This document shows, in pieces, positions 1-9,327 of a stretch of DNA of 64,000 nt. Source of the stretch: UBA3537 sp038138145. Its GTDB lineage: Bacteria > Bacteroidota > Bacteroidia > Flavobacteriales > Flavobacteriaceae. The notes below the pieces were generated by a model. The model was not told the DNA's origin and ran no database searches. It was given only the letters and a program-made list of their open reading frames with translations. Numbering within the stretch: the stretch's first letter is position 1; each line of letters opens with the position of its first letter. Made by a program: the position numbers and the translations under genes. The stretch spans positions 186,001 to 250,000 of the forward strand of contig JAYQDD010000002.1 in assembly GCA_038138145.1 (NCBI GenBank), in the 5' to 3' direction.

Positions 1-2
1 TC

Positions 3-1301
3 GGATTGTTCTCCTATTTTGGAGTTCTAAAGTATGACTACGATGGACGATACGGTTTACAAGCATCATGGAGACGAGATGCTTCTTCAAGGTTTACTCA
101 ATCTAACAAATGGGCAACGTTTTATTCTGTCTCTGGTCGATGGAATATCCACAAAGAAGATTTTATGCAAAATAACACCTTCTTTGATAACCTTAAGTTG
201 AGAGTGTCTTATGGTACTTCAGGAAACGACCGAATTACAGGAGGTTACTACGGAGGAACCACACAAACTTATGACCTTTACGGACAAGGTACTGGTTACA
301 ACAACACGGTAGCCTACTATGCCTCTTCGATTGCGAATGCTGATTTGAAATGGGAAACCTCAAATCAGTTTAATATTGGTTTAGATTTCTCAATCCTTAA
401 CCGTAAACTAAGCGGTAGTATTGATGTTTATGACAAAAATACTGAAGATTTATTTCAATCTTTCCCAATATCAAGTATTAATGGGACGAATGCAATTCAA
501 GCAAACATAGGCTCAATGAACAACAAAGGAGCTGAACTTTCATTGAACTGGCAAGCCATAAACAGTGGGGATTTTTCGTTATCAGTATTTGCTAACGGTT
601 CTTACAACAAAAACGAAATCACGAAGCTACCTAATGGAGAAAATGTTGACAATGGTGGTAGAACTATTTTATCTGAAGGTCAACCTATCGGATCGTTTTT
701 TGCGGTTAGATGGGCCGGTGTAAACCCAGCCAACGGTCAAAACCTTTATTATGATATTGATGGTAATATAACTGACGTTTATTCAGAAGATGACAGAGTC
801 TTTATTGATAAAGCTATTTATCCTACATACCAAGGAGGTTTTGGATTTAACAGTAGCTGGAAAAACTTTTCTTTAGATACTCAATTTTCATTTGTAGCTG
901 ATATTTATAGAAACAATGGTAGTTTAGGGGTTATTGAAGATCCTACACTTACAAGCCTTTCTAATTCATCTACAAGTCTTCTTGAAGCATGGCAACAACC
1001 TGGAGATGTAACCCATATTCCAGCACTGTCGACAGAGTCTATAAGAAATAGATTGACTGATCGCTATATTGAGGATGCTTCATATTTAAGATTAAGAAAT
1101 ATTACCCTTGGTTACAATTTCGAAGATCTTCTCAATGAAAATTCACCAATAAGTAAAATAAAAATATTTGTACAAGCAGAAAACCTAATTACGTGGAGTA
1201 AATGGAGAGGTTGGGATCCAGAATCTAGTTTTAGATCAAGTGATTTCTTCGATTATCCAACTTCAAAAATATTCACTGTAGGTCTTGATGTTAATTTTTA
1301 A
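3..1301 (+). CDS. SusC/RagA-family TonB-linked outer-membrane transporter, C-terminal part
   Basis: This is the C-terminal 432 codons of a SusC-type TonB-dependent transporter; the reading frame is open at the window edge, so the N-terminal carboxypeptidase-like and plug domains lie upstream. The visible part is beta-barrel: alternating aromatic strands, a typical SusC stretch around NLKLRVSYGTSGND, and an ending (PTSKIFTVGLDVNF) with the aromatic last residue of outer-membrane barrels. SusC forms the barrel of a SusCD pair that imports oligosaccharides or peptides, powered by TonB-ExbBD. SusD follows after 4 bases. The nearby secreted subtilisin suggests that the cargo is peptide rather than glycan, but that is inference. 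Confidence 0.95.
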   Translation, partial: GLFSYFGVLKYDYDGRYGLQASWRRDASSRFTQSNKWATFYSVSGRWNIHKEDFMQNNTFFDNLKLRVSYGTSGNDRITGGYYGGTTQTYDLYGQGTGYNNTVAYYASSIANADLKWETSNQFNIGLDFSILNRKLSGSIDVYDKNTEDLFQSFPISSINGTNAIQANIGSMNNKGAELSLNWQAINSGDFSLSVFANGSYNKNEITKLPNGENVDNGGRTILSEGQPIGSFFAVRWAGVNPANGQNLYYDIDGNITDVYSEDDRVFIDKAIYPTYQGGFGFNSSWKNFSLDTQFSFVADIYRNNGSLGVIEDPTLTSLSNSSTSLLEAWQQPGDVTHIPALSTESIRNRLTDRYIEDASYLRLRNITLGYNFEDLLNENSPISKIKIFVQAENLITWSKWRGWDPESSFRSSDFFDYPTSKIFTVGLDVNF

Positions 1302-1305
1302 AAAA

Positions 1306-2727
1306 ATGAAGATGAAAAAAATAAATAATTTAATACTGGTATGTGGTTTAATCTTCGCTGGTTATTCATGTGAAGACTCCACAGACATATTTCCAGAAGG
1401 AAATTTAACAAGTGATGTAACTTTCGAGACTCTTGAGGATCTACAGTTAGGTTTAAACGGAGCATACGCAAGGTACAGCCCTGAAAATGATATACTCATC
1501 AATTCAGTTTTTACAGACAACTGTAAACCAGGATATGATAACGGTGGACAAGAAATAAACTTTTACAACTGGGCACTAACAGCTGGTGATGGTAATACTA
1601 CTGCATTGTGGAATAGTAATTACAGTATGATAAACCAGTGTAATAGAGTTCTGGAGGCAGCAGCAATAATTCCTGTAAGTGCTTCTGAGCAAGATGAACT
1701 TGATAACCTTAAAGGACAGTTATACACTCTAAGAGCCTTGGGTCATTTAACCTTAGCTTCGTATTTCACTACGGATTACTTAGATGACGATGCATTATCT
1801 ATTATTATTTCTGACCGTGTTCCTGAAGTCACAGAAACACTTCCAAGAAATACTAACGCACAGGTTTACACTTTTATTGAAAATGATTTGATGATGGCAA
1901 GTACTCTACTTTCAGACAATCAGACTGACAATAAATACATTTCTCAGGATTTTGTTACGGGACTCAAAGCAAGATTGGCATTGTTACAAAATGATGCAAG
2001 TGCGGCCACTTATGCACAGGAATTAATCGATTCTTATCCGCTTGCAACTCCACTTCAATACACATCAATGTTCTTAGATACAGATAATACTGAGGTGATT
2101 TTTAAAGCGGCCAGAACATCAAGCTTAGTTGGAGGACTATGGTATTTCACTAATTCAGCAGGTCCATTCATTGAAGCTTCTAACAGTCTTCACGATGCAC
2201 ATGATCCAGCTGATATTAGACTTTATGTTAACATCAATTTTTCCAACAGTAATGGAGGACCAAGTGATCCAGCTAACAACATTCATCTCATCAACAAATA
2301 CCCTGGAAATGCATCTCCTTTCTTAAGTGATATTAAATCTATGAGAGTTTCTGAAATGTATTTAATTAAAGCTGAAGCTCAAGTTAACGCGAATAATCTA
2401 AGTGGTGCTGCTGCAACGTTGAAAGAACTAAGAGACGCACGTTTCGGATCAGGTACAGCTCTTGATTCTTACACATCTCAAACTGAAGCATATGATGCGG
2501 TATTAAATGAAAGAAGATTAGAACTTGCTTTTGAAGGTCACAGATATTTAGATATCAAAAGATTCAAAGACAGACTTAATTCAGGAATAAATAGAGATGC
2601 CTTAGACTGTGCCTCTGGTGGAAACTGTGTAATGCTTCCTAGTGATCACAGACTCACTTTGCCAATTCCACAGGTTGAGATAAATGCAAACCCTTCAATT
2701 GTGCAAAACCCGGGATATGGTAATTAA
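1306..2727 (+). CDS. SusD/RagB-family nutrient-binding lipoprotein
   Basis: SusD-like surface lipoprotein, the lid that captures substrate above the SusC barrel. The chosen ATG gives a short basic N-terminus, a hydrophobic stretch and a lipobox ending AGYSC, followed by acidic residues (EDS) that fit surface export in Bacteroidota. The middle is helical and TPR-like, and the C-terminal part carries SusD family signatures: RVSEMYLIKAEA, LNERRLELAFEGHRYLDIKR, and a final PIPQVEINANPSIVQNPGY. At about 474 residues it has normal length. A longer reading with upstream TTG or ATG starts would overlap the susC stop codon and is less likely. It is translated right behind susC as one unit. Confidence 0.95.
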   Translation: MKMKKINNLILVCGLIFAGYSCEDSTDIFPEGNLTSDVTFETLEDLQLGLNGAYARYSPENDILINSVFTDNCKPGYDNGGQEINFYNWALTAGDGNTTALWNSNYSMINQCNRVLEAAAIIPVSASEQDELDNLKGQLYTLRALGHLTLASYFTTDYLDDDALSIIISDRVPEVTETLPRNTNAQVYTFIENDLMMASTLLSDNQTDNKYISQDFVTGLKARLALLQNDASAATYAQELIDSYPLATPLQYTSMFLDTDNTEVIFKAARTSSLVGGLWYFTNSAGPFIEASNSLHDAHDPADIRLYVNINFSNSNGGPSDPANNIHLINKYPGNASPFLSDIKSMRVSEMYLIKAEAQVNANNLSGAAATLKELRDARFGSGTALDSYTSQTEAYDAVLNERRLELAFEGHRYLDIKRFKDRLNSGINRDALDCASGGNCVMLPSDHRLTLPIPQVEINANPSIVQNPGYGN

Positions 2728-2743
2728 TATAAAAAATAATATT

Positions 2744-3577
2744 ATGAAAAAACTAAGTTTATTATTATTGTCTATAATAGTATTTTCTTGTGGTGAACAT
2801 GAAGATGTTATTTACGACCCAAACACTAGTACAACTTTCGCGTTTTTTGAAAATGGATCAGAAAGTTTATTAGACGTTATAAGCCCTAATAATGGGGTTA
2901 TTGAAGTTGGAGTTGGAGTTAGTACATTATCAAGCTCCGACAGAACAGTTGTATTAACAATTGATGAAGAGCTAAGTACTGCTTCATCCGACCAATACAC
3001 AATTGATAATTTGAGTGTTACTATTCCTGCAGGAGAGTACTTTGGAGCACTGACATTGACAGGTATTTCAACAACTATCCCACCAGGTGAACCCAAAACT
3101 GTTGTTTTAAAAATTGAATCTGTAAGTGACAACGGTCAATTTACATCAAGTCCTCACTCTGTTAAAATGACTAAGATCTGCCCTGTTGACGCAGATTTTA
3201 CCGGTACTTATACCTTGACCACACTGGTTCCTGGTATATTTGGTTCTAGTGTATTTGTAAATGGTGAGGTAACTATTTCTCAAGGAAGTTCATCAATTAC
3301 GTCCCGTGAGTTCAGTTCACCAATTTATCCAGACCTTGGTTCATTTCCCGCAGTTACATTCTCATTTAATTTGGCATGTGAAGGAGTAGTTGAGGTTCCG
3401 CCTGGTCTAGCTACAAATGTCGGATGTGGTTCATCTACTACTATAGGTCCATCAAATAACACTGGAAGTTATGATCCTACTGATGATTCATCTTTTACCA
3501 TAATTATAACAGACGATGAAGGAGGGGCTTCCTGTGGAGTAGCTGTTGAAGCACAATTTTTATTAGAGAAAATTTAA
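2744..3577 (+). CDS. Unrecognised lipoprotein of the SusCD locus
   Basis: No family is recognised with certainty. The ATG chosen gives the signal MKKLSLLLLSIIVFSCGEHED, a clear lipoprotein signal with the acylated Cys at residue 16 followed by acidic residues, so it is probably surface exposed. Residues of about 25-150 look like a beta-sandwich of Calx-beta or DUF4843-like style (VVLTIDEELSTASSDQYTID, then IPAGEYFGALTLTG). After that comes KICPVDADFTGTYTLTT and a Gly/Ser/Thr-rich C-terminal part with several Cys. The same Cys-x(n)-GTYxxTT arrangement occurs in the next gene. Position between SusD and a secreted peptidase suggests a substrate-binding accessory lipoprotein. Confidence 0.85.
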   Translation: MKKLSLLLLSIIVFSCGEHEDVIYDPNTSTTFAFFENGSESLLDVISPNNGVIEVGVGVSTLSSSDRTVVLTIDEELSTASSDQYTIDNLSVTIPAGEYFGALTLTGISTTIPPGEPKTVVLKIESVSDNGQFTSSPHSVKMTKICPVDADFTGTYTLTTLVPGIFGSSVFVNGEVTISQGSSSITSREFSSPIYPDLGSFPAVTFSFNLACEGVVEVPPGLATNVGCGSSTTIGPSNNTGSYDPTDDSSFTIIITDDEGGASCGVAVEAQFLLEKI

Positions 3578-3592
3578 TTTAAAGACAGAAAA

Positions 3593-4453
3593 ATGAAAGA
3601 AATAAACAAACTTTTAGTATTTTTCTTATCACTAACTATTCTTGTTGCATGTGACAATGACAGCAATAACGGTTTAGGTGAGGAAAACCCAACAAGCGGA
3701 TGGTTACAGTTTGATGGAACAGATCCATCAGCAACTTATCTTAGTAATGATTTATTAACTGAAGGTGTATCATCTATAGATATTCCTTTTAGATACACTG
3801 CACCAATAAATAAATCGGAAATAGTTTTAGACTATTCAACAGCAGACGTTCAAGGCAATTCCAGTGACATTCTTGTTAGTGGTTCTGGAAGTTCAACTAT
3901 TGCTGCAAATACTTTGAATGGTACAATAACGCTAAACATTGATTTAGTGAGTTTGCAAGCTAATATTGCAAACACCTATGTGTTTGATGTCGTTATGCAA
4001 TCCAACAGTAGAAATGTTGGAATGGGTATTGCTCCTGACTTTTCATCAACGTATAGAGTTACTATCAAAACCTGTGATTTGCTTGATTTATCAGGAACGT
4101 ATTCAGTAACAACAACTTACTCGACTCACGATTTTCTTCCTGATTATAGTACAAATACTGGTGTCTATGATATTTTTGCAAACGGTGATGGAACATTTTA
4201 TGTAAATGATTTCTCAGGCGGATTGTATTCATCTGGTCCTTATGTAGGGGCATATGGTACGTCGGAATTTGTTGTAACATTTTATGAAATATGTGGAGAA
4301 ATTCTTTGGGATAATCAATCAGACTACTGGGGAGCTGTTGTTGCCTCTGAAGATGGAGTCAATTCAGTAGATCCAGATACCGGGGTCATTACAATCTCAT
4401 GGAAATGTCTTGGGTATGGTGAAGAGGGAGTTTCTGTATACACACCTGAATAG
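3593..4453 (+). CDS. Second unrecognised lipoprotein of the SusCD locus
   Basis: A 286-residue lipoprotein with signal MKEINKLLVFFLSLTILVAC and an Asp/Asn-rich tether after the Cys. The N-terminal half is beta-rich and resembles the middle of the preceding protein. The C-terminal half begins with KTCDLLDLSGTYSVTTTYS, matching KICPVDADFTGTYTLTT of the upstream gene, so the two look like diverged relatives. The rest is rich in Tyr, Gly and Asp. It starts 15 bases after the upstream stop, and a good intrinsic terminator follows, so it ends the susCD transcription unit. Function unknown; a binding or processing accessory is inferred only from context. Confidence 0.85.
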   Translation: MKEINKLLVFFLSLTILVACDNDSNNGLGEENPTSGWLQFDGTDPSATYLSNDLLTEGVSSIDIPFRYTAPINKSEIVLDYSTADVQGNSSDILVSGSGSSTIAANTLNGTITLNIDLVSLQANIANTYVFDVVMQSNSRNVGMGIAPDFSSTYRVTIKTCDLLDLSGTYSVTTTYSTHDFLPDYSTNTGVYDIFANGDGTFYVNDFSGGLYSSGPYVGAYGTSEFVVTFYEICGEILWDNQSDYWGAVVASEDGVNSVDPDTGVITISWKCLGYGEEGVSVYTPE

Positions 4454-4477
4454 ATACTCAAAACAATCAATTTTATA

Positions 4478-4506
4478 GGGCTGTTTACATAAACAGCCCT
4501 TATTAT
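4478..4506 (+). terminator. Intrinsic terminator of the SusCD operon
   Basis: A perfect 9-bp stem (GGGCTGTTT pairing with AAACAGCCC) with a 4-base loop is followed by a T-rich run. It lies between the second lipoprotein and the subtilisin gene and should end or attenuate the upstream transcript. Confidence 0.85.
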
Positions 4507-4522
4507 TTAAATCAATCCCAAT

Positions 4523-6460
4523 ATGAAAAAAATTACTCTTTTATTTATTGCCTTTCAGTGTTATTTTGCTATCGCTCAAACCAAAGAAGAGCAAATGGAA
4601 ATCGTAAAAAACTATGACATTGAGGCCATTAAACAGCTAGAGAATAGAATAAAAAATAAAAACAAGAAAATTCAAGAAGAAATTGATGCTTTTTTAAATA
4701 GCAATAAAGACGCAAAAAGAGTGATGCGTTCTGGCAATAAAAATTACTACCTAGACAGAATCATTGATGGTAAACCAATATATATTACAACTGATAATGT
4801 CAATAGTGCAAAAGCTACAAGAACAAACTTTCTTCATAATGGCGGCGCTTTAGGTTTAAATCTTGAGGGGCAAAATATGACCATAGGTATATGGGATGAA
4901 GGCGTTGCCCGAGTTTCACATTTTGAATTTAGAGAAAGTGCTTCTTCAACCACGTCAAGAGTAACTACTCCAGATAACACTGGAACAAATTACAATAGCC
5001 ATGGAACACATGTTGCGGGTACTATGGTTGGCAGAGGCTATCAAAGCAGTGCTAAAGGAATGGCTCCTCAAGCAAACTTAGTTTCGTATGACTGGATAAA
5101 CGATTATTTAGAAGTACTAAACCAAGCAAGATTTGGAGCTTTGCTGATTTCAAATCAATCCTATGGCATTCCCGTAAGAGACCCTGATACCAACGCACAA
5201 AATGCACCAAGTTGGATGATGGGTTGTTACAATGACGACGCTGCAGATTGGGATGACCTTGCTTATGATGCGCCATATTATCTTCAAGTATTATCTGCAG
5301 GAAATGATGGAGAGTCTACATATTCTGGAGGAATGTCAGCCGGTTTTGATAAATTAACAGCTGAAAAAAACGGAAAAAATAATTTGGTAGTCGCCAACGC
5401 AAATAATCCATTTGCATTAAATTCTGGTTCTATTATTAGTCTTGCGATTAATACAAGTAGTAGCCAAGGACCTGCTGATGACGGTAGAATAAAACCAGAT
5501 ATCTCTGGGGATGGTACTGAAGTATTTTCTGCAGATAGTTCAAGTGATCAATCTTTTGGGTTAAAAACAGGTACTTCTATGGCTGCGCCAAATGTGGCTG
5601 GGTCGTTGTTGCTACTGCAACAATATTACAATGAACTTAATAGTCAATTCATGAAATCAGCGACACTTAAAGGACTTGTTTGTCACACTGCAACTGATGA
5701 TGGCACTAGAATTGGACCCGATCCAATTTTTGGCTGGGGACTTTTAAACTCAAAATTTGCAGCTGAAACAATATTAAACGCTTCAAATGGAAATGCATAT
5801 ATTTCTGAGCGCGTACTTTCTGATGGTGGAAGTTTTTCTACAACAATAGAGGTGACATCAGGTGAACCCTTGAGTGCAACTTTATGTTGGACCGATCCGG
5901 CAGGAACACCACGAAACGGACAATTAAATAGCCCCACACCTGCTCTCGTTAACGATTTAGATTTAAGATTAATAGGGCCTAATGGAAGTACAACTTATTT
6001 GCCATGGAAATTAGATCTAAATAATATTTCTGGTTCTGCAATTACAGGAGACAACTTAGTGGATACTGTTGAGAAAATTGATATTGAAAATCCAACATCG
6101 GGTATCTATACACTGACGGTATCACATAAAGGAACTCTTACCGACGGCGCGCAAGATTTTTCGCTTGTAGTCACAGGTTCAAATTTGACTCTTGGGACTG
6201 CTGATATAGAAATTTCTACGGTTCATGTATGGCCAAATCCAGCGCTAACAGAAATTAATTTTAAATTCCCAGCTTCGGATAAAGCTACACAACTAATGCT
6301 CTACGATATAAGAGGAAGAGTAGTTTACGAAGATGAAATTTCTAAAGGCAATGGAACCATTAGAGGTCAAATCGATACGTCGAGCTTCGCTAAAGGGGTT
6401 TATGTTTTAAAAATAAATCAAGGTAATACGTTTCTACAGAAAAAAGTAGTGCTTAAATAA
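4523..6460 (+). CDS. Secreted S8 subtilisin-like serine protease with T9SS sorting domain
   Basis: A 645-residue exported protease. Residues 1-19 form a Sec signal ending AIAQ. The catalytic triad of family S8 is visible: Asp125 in GIWDEG, His160 in SHGTHVAG, Ser352 in GTSMAAPNVAGS. A beta-sandwich similar to P or pre-peptidase domains follows (CWTDPAG, LVNDLDLRL, then YTLTVSHKG). The last ~75 residues are a type A T9SS sorting domain beginning VWPNPALTEINF and ending in a basic LQKKVVLK. The N-terminal 100 residues are lysine/asparagine-rich and may act as a propeptide. With the SusCD pair upstream, the likely role is to cleave external protein into peptides for import. Its own terminator follows. 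Confidence 0.95.
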   Translation: MKKITLLFIAFQCYFAIAQTKEEQMEIVKNYDIEAIKQLENRIKNKNKKIQEEIDAFLNSNKDAKRVMRSGNKNYYLDRIIDGKPIYITTDNVNSAKATRTNFLHNGGALGLNLEGQNMTIGIWDEGVARVSHFEFRESASSTTSRVTTPDNTGTNYNSHGTHVAGTMVGRGYQSSAKGMAPQANLVSYDWINDYLEVLNQARFGALLISNQSYGIPVRDPDTNAQNAPSWMMGCYNDDAADWDDLAYDAPYYLQVLSAGNDGESTYSGGMSAGFDKLTAEKNGKNNLVVANANNPFALNSGSIISLAINTSSSQGPADDGRIKPDISGDGTEVFSADSSSDQSFGLKTGTSMAAPNVAGSLLLLQQYYNELNSQFMKSATLKGLVCHTATDDGTRIGPDPIFGWGLLNSKFAAETILNASNGNAYISERVLSDGGSFSTTIEVTSGEPLSATLCWTDPAGTPRNGQLNSPTPALVNDLDLRLIGPNGSTTYLPWKLDLNNISGSAITGDNLVDTVEKIDIENPTSGIYTLTVSHKGTLTDGAQDFSLVVTGSNLTLGTADIEISTVHVWPNPALTEINFKFPASDKATQLMLYDIRGRVVYEDEISKGNGTIRGQIDTSSFAKGVYVLKINQGNTFLQKKVVLK

Positions 6461-6477
6461 ACTACTGATTAAATTAA

Positions 6478-6505
6478 AAAAAGCGGGCAATGCCCGCTTT
6501 TTTTA
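6478..6505 (+). terminator. Intrinsic terminator after the subtilisin gene
   Basis: A GC-rich hairpin (AGCGGGCA pairing with TGCCCGCT, very short loop) flanked by A-tract and a T run directly after the stop codon. The A/T flanks are complementary, so it could also work on the other strand. Confidence 0.9.
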
Positions 6506-6540
6506 TACAAGGCCACTAAATTAAATTGTATTTTTACAAC

Positions 6541-7293
6541 ATGCAAAAAGAAACAAGTTTGTACGGATTACGTGCCGTTTTAGAAGCCATTGAAGCCAAC
6601 AAATCTATTGATAAAGTATTTTTACAAAAAGGGCTTAGAGGTGAGTTGTTTTCTCAATTAGAACACAGCATTAGAAAAAAGGGCATCAATTACAGCTACG
6701 TCCCTGTAGAAAAACTCAATAGACTCACACCAAACAACCATCAAGGTGCTGTGGCACACATTGCCCCCATTACGTTTTATGAATTGGATGCATTGGTGAC
6801 TGCGGTGAAAGAAACAAAAGAACATCCACTGTTTTTGATTTTAGATCAATTAAGCGATGTACGAAACCTTGGAGCCATTATTCGCACTGCAGAATGTACC
6901 GGTGTCGATGGCATCATTGTTCAAAAAAGTGGAAGTGCCCCAATAAATGGCGATACCATAAAAACAAGCGCTGGAGCAGTATTCAATATTCCTATTTGCA
7001 AAGTTGATCATATCAAAGATGCTATTTTTTACTTCCAAGCATCAGAAATTTACGTAATTGCCGCCACAGAAAAAACAGAACACACACTTTACGATGTAGA
7101 TTTTAAAGCAGCAACCGCCATCGTTATGGGCTCTGAAGGTAAAGGGGTCTCCCCTTCTGTCCTCAAACTTGTTGATGGCAAGGCCAAATTACCTATGTTT
7201 GGTAGTATCGCCTCGTTGAATGTGTCTGTAGCTTGTGGCGCTTTTCTTTATGAGGTTGTACGCCAACGTCATTCCTCTTCTTTGAAAGCATAG
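6541..7293 (+). CDS. rlmB: 23S rRNA (guanosine-2'-O-)-methyltransferase RlmB, SpoU family
   Basis: SPOUT-class RNA methyltransferase that uses SAM to methylate the 2'-OH of a 23S rRNA guanosine. Residues 1-80 form the L30e-like substrate-binding domain (SLYGLRAVLEAIEAN). The catalytic domain shows the three SpoU motifs: DQLSDVRNLGAIIRTAE (Asn and Arg), VMGSEGKGVS, and MFGSIASLNVSVACGAFLYE, which builds the knotted SAM site. The start at MQKETSLYG is preferred to a TTG 15 bases upstream because it matches the family N-terminus. Length of 250 residues is normal. It runs head-to-head into the rhomboid gene with a 25-base overlap of the coding ends. Confidence 0.93.
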   Translation: MQKETSLYGLRAVLEAIEANKSIDKVFLQKGLRGELFSQLEHSIRKKGINYSYVPVEKLNRLTPNNHQGAVAHIAPITFYELDALVTAVKETKEHPLFLILDQLSDVRNLGAIIRTAECTGVDGIIVQKSGSAPINGDTIKTSAGAVFNIPICKVDHIKDAIFYFQASEIYVIAATEKTEHTLYDVDFKAATAIVMGSEGKGVSPSVLKLVDGKAKLPMFGSIASLNVSVACGAFLYEVVRQRHSSSLKA

Positions 7294-7994
7294 TGTATTG
7301 AGATTTTTGAATCTTCCTCTTGTTTTGGAGGTTCTATAAAATTACCATCTTCATCAAATTGCTGTAAAAAAGGATCATTAGAAGCGTCAAAATCGGGTTG
7401 TTCCCAAGCATATTTAAAGGGTTTAGCAATGGAAGATTTAAATAAAAAAGAAAATAATATCCCCACTACAAACCCCGACAAATGACCTTCCCAAGACATT
7501 TTTTCTTTAACAGGAAAAATATACCAAATCATTCCTCCATAAAGAAATACAACAACTAACGAAAGGGCGATTAATCGGTAATGTTTTGAAAACAATCCTT
7601 TAAACAACAAGAAACTCATCAAAACATAAATAAGCCCACTAGCGCCAATGTGGTACGCTGGACTGCCAATACACCAAGTGAACAATCCTGAAAGCAAAAT
7701 ACCCCACAAAATAAGCTTCCACGCAATGGGTCTGTAGAAATAAAACAATGCCATAGAAAGCACAAACAATGGAATGCTGTTGTGGTACAAATGCGTTAAA
7801 GAACCATGAATAAAAGGGCTACAAACCACCCCAATCAATCCTTCTAATTTGCGAGGATATACCCCAAAATGTTTCAGATGAAGTCCGAAGCGCAATTCGG
7901 CCCAAAAAACAATCCAAATTAGCAGCAAAAACAACAATGGATAACCCAAAACGCCCAGCGAAAATTGAAATGATGATGTGGTTTTCATAGACAT
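7269..7994 (-). CDS. Rhomboid-family intramembrane serine protease
   Basis: A six-helix membrane protease of about 240 residues. The family hallmarks are present: HN in the helix-2 region (SLTHLYHNSIPLF), the nucleophile Ser in GASGLIYVL, and the catalytic His in SWEGHLSGFVVGILFS. Rhomboids cleave substrates within or near the membrane. The C-terminal ~45 residues form an acidic cytosolic tail rich in Asp, Glu and Gln. Its 3' end overlaps rlmB, and it is divergent from rarA with about 48 bases between. An internal ATG two codons in (MKTTSS) is an alternative start. Substrate unknown. Confidence 0.92.
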   Translation of the reverse strand: MSMKTTSSFQFSLGVLGYPLLFLLLIWIVFWAELRFGLHLKHFGVYPRKLEGLIGVVCSPFIHGSLTHLYHNSIPLFVLSMALFYFYRPIAWKLILWGILLSGLFTWCIGSPAYHIGASGLIYVLMSFLLFKGLFSKHYRLIALSLVVVFLYGGMIWYIFPVKEKMSWEGHLSGFVVGILFSFLFKSSIAKPFKYAWEQPDFDASNDPFLQQFDEDGNFIEPPKQEEDSKISIHYAFKEEE

Positions 7995-8007
7995 AAAAAT
8001 ACGAAAG

Positions 8008-8040
8008 TTGAAATTGCTTAAAAAAAAGGTTTAATTTGTG
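8008..8040 (+). promoter_or_regulatory. Possible promoter of rarA
   Basis: A TTG is followed by about 20 bases and TAATTTG, close to the Bacteroidota sigma consensus (TTTG, spacer, TAnnTTTG), ending a few bases before the rarA ATG, so the transcript would be nearly leaderless. The -7 element is one T short of consensus. Confidence 0.4.
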
Positions 8041-8042
8041 GT

Positions 8043-9320
8043 ATGAATACACCGCTTGCCGAACGTTTACGTCCAAACACACTTTCTGAGTACATCAGTC
8101 AGCAACATTTGGTTGGCCCAAATGGAGCACTCACAGAAGGATTGAAACAGGGACTAATCCCTTCCTTGATTTTGTGGGGTCCCCCAGGAATTGGTAAAAC
8201 AACATTGGCAACCATTATTGCACAAGCATCTGAACGCCCTTTTTATACACTTAGCGCCATAAATTCTGGCGTGAAAGATGTTCGTGAAGTTATTGAAAAA
8301 GCAAAACAAAGTGGTGGTCTTTTTACGACCAAAAATCCTATTCTCTTTATTGATGAAATCCACCGGTTTAGTAAAGCACAGCAAGACTCACTTCTTCAAG
8401 CCGTAGAAAAAGGGTGGGTTACGCTCATTGGAGCTACCACAGAAAACCCCAGCTTTGAAGTCATCTCTGCCCTACTCTCGCGCTGTCAAGTGTACACCTT
8501 AAAGCCGTTTGGAAAAGAGGATTTAGAAGCTTTATTACAACGTGCTATGACCACTGACGAAATGCTATCATCTAAAAAAATCATATTGAAAGAAACTGAA
8601 GCACTTATTCGCCTTTCTGGTGGTGATGCACGAAAATTACTCAATATTTTTGAACTCATAATCAATTCTGAATCATCGGATAAAATCACACTTACAAATA
8701 AACTTGTAAGCGAAAAAGTGCAGAACAATTTGATGCTTTATGACAAAACTGGTGATCAGCACTATGATATTGTTTCGGCCTTTATAAAATCGATTCGTGG
8801 AAGCGATCCCAATGCGGCAGTATATTGGCTAGCACGCATGCTTGAAGGTGGCGAAGATGTGAAATTTATCGCAAGACGGTTATTGATTTTGGCTAGTGAA
8901 GATATTGGAAATGCCAACCCTACTGCACTTGTAATGGCCAATTCTACAATGCAAGCCGTGGCCGCCATTGGAATGCCAGAAGCTCGAATTATTCTCAGTC
9001 AATGTGCAACCTATATGGCATGTTCTCCAAAAAGTAATAGCGCCTGTAAAGCCATTAATCATGCTTTGGAAACGGTCAAAAATACGGGGAACCTAAGTGT
9101 CCCTTTAGACCTTCGAAATGCACCCACAAAGCTAATGAAAACACTTGGTTATGGTGAGGAGTATAAATACGCTCATGACTATGAGCAAAATTTTGTTGCT
9201 CAAGAGTTTTTACCAAAAGGAATTGAGAACACAACATTTTATGCGCCTGGCGATAACGCTAGAGAACAAGCACAAAAAGACTTTCTAAAACAACGTTGGA
9301 AAGACAAATACAACTATTAG
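8043..9320 (+). CDS. rarA: Replication-associated recombination protein A (RarA/MgsA), AAA+ ATPase
   Basis: Clamp-loader-like AAA+ ATPase acting at stalled replication forks. The N-terminus MNTPLAERLRPNTLSEYI matches the family. Walker A is GPPGIGKTT near residue 45 and Walker B LFIDEIHRF near residue 100; sensor 1 lies in GATTENPSF, with an arginine finger region at ALLSRC. The C-terminal half holds the tetramerisation domain (GSDPNAAVYWLARMLEGGED, then ASEDIGNANP). Length of 425 residues is typical. It is transcribed alone, convergent with the next gene. Confidence 0.95.
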   Translation: MNTPLAERLRPNTLSEYISQQHLVGPNGALTEGLKQGLIPSLILWGPPGIGKTTLATIIAQASERPFYTLSAINSGVKDVREVIEKAKQSGGLFTTKNPILFIDEIHRFSKAQQDSLLQAVEKGWVTLIGATTENPSFEVISALLSRCQVYTLKPFGKEDLEALLQRAMTTDEMLSSKKIILKETEALIRLSGGDARKLLNIFELIINSESSDKITLTNKLVSEKVQNNLMLYDKTGDQHYDIVSAFIKSIRGSDPNAAVYWLARMLEGGEDVKFIARRLLILASEDIGNANPTALVMANSTMQAVAAIGMPEARIILSQCATYMACSPKSNSACKAINHALETVKNTGNLSVPLDLRNAPTKLMKTLGYGEEYKYAHDYEQNFVAQEFLPKGIENTTFYAPGDNAREQAQKDFLKQRWKDKYNY

Positions 9321-9327
9321 TGCAAGA

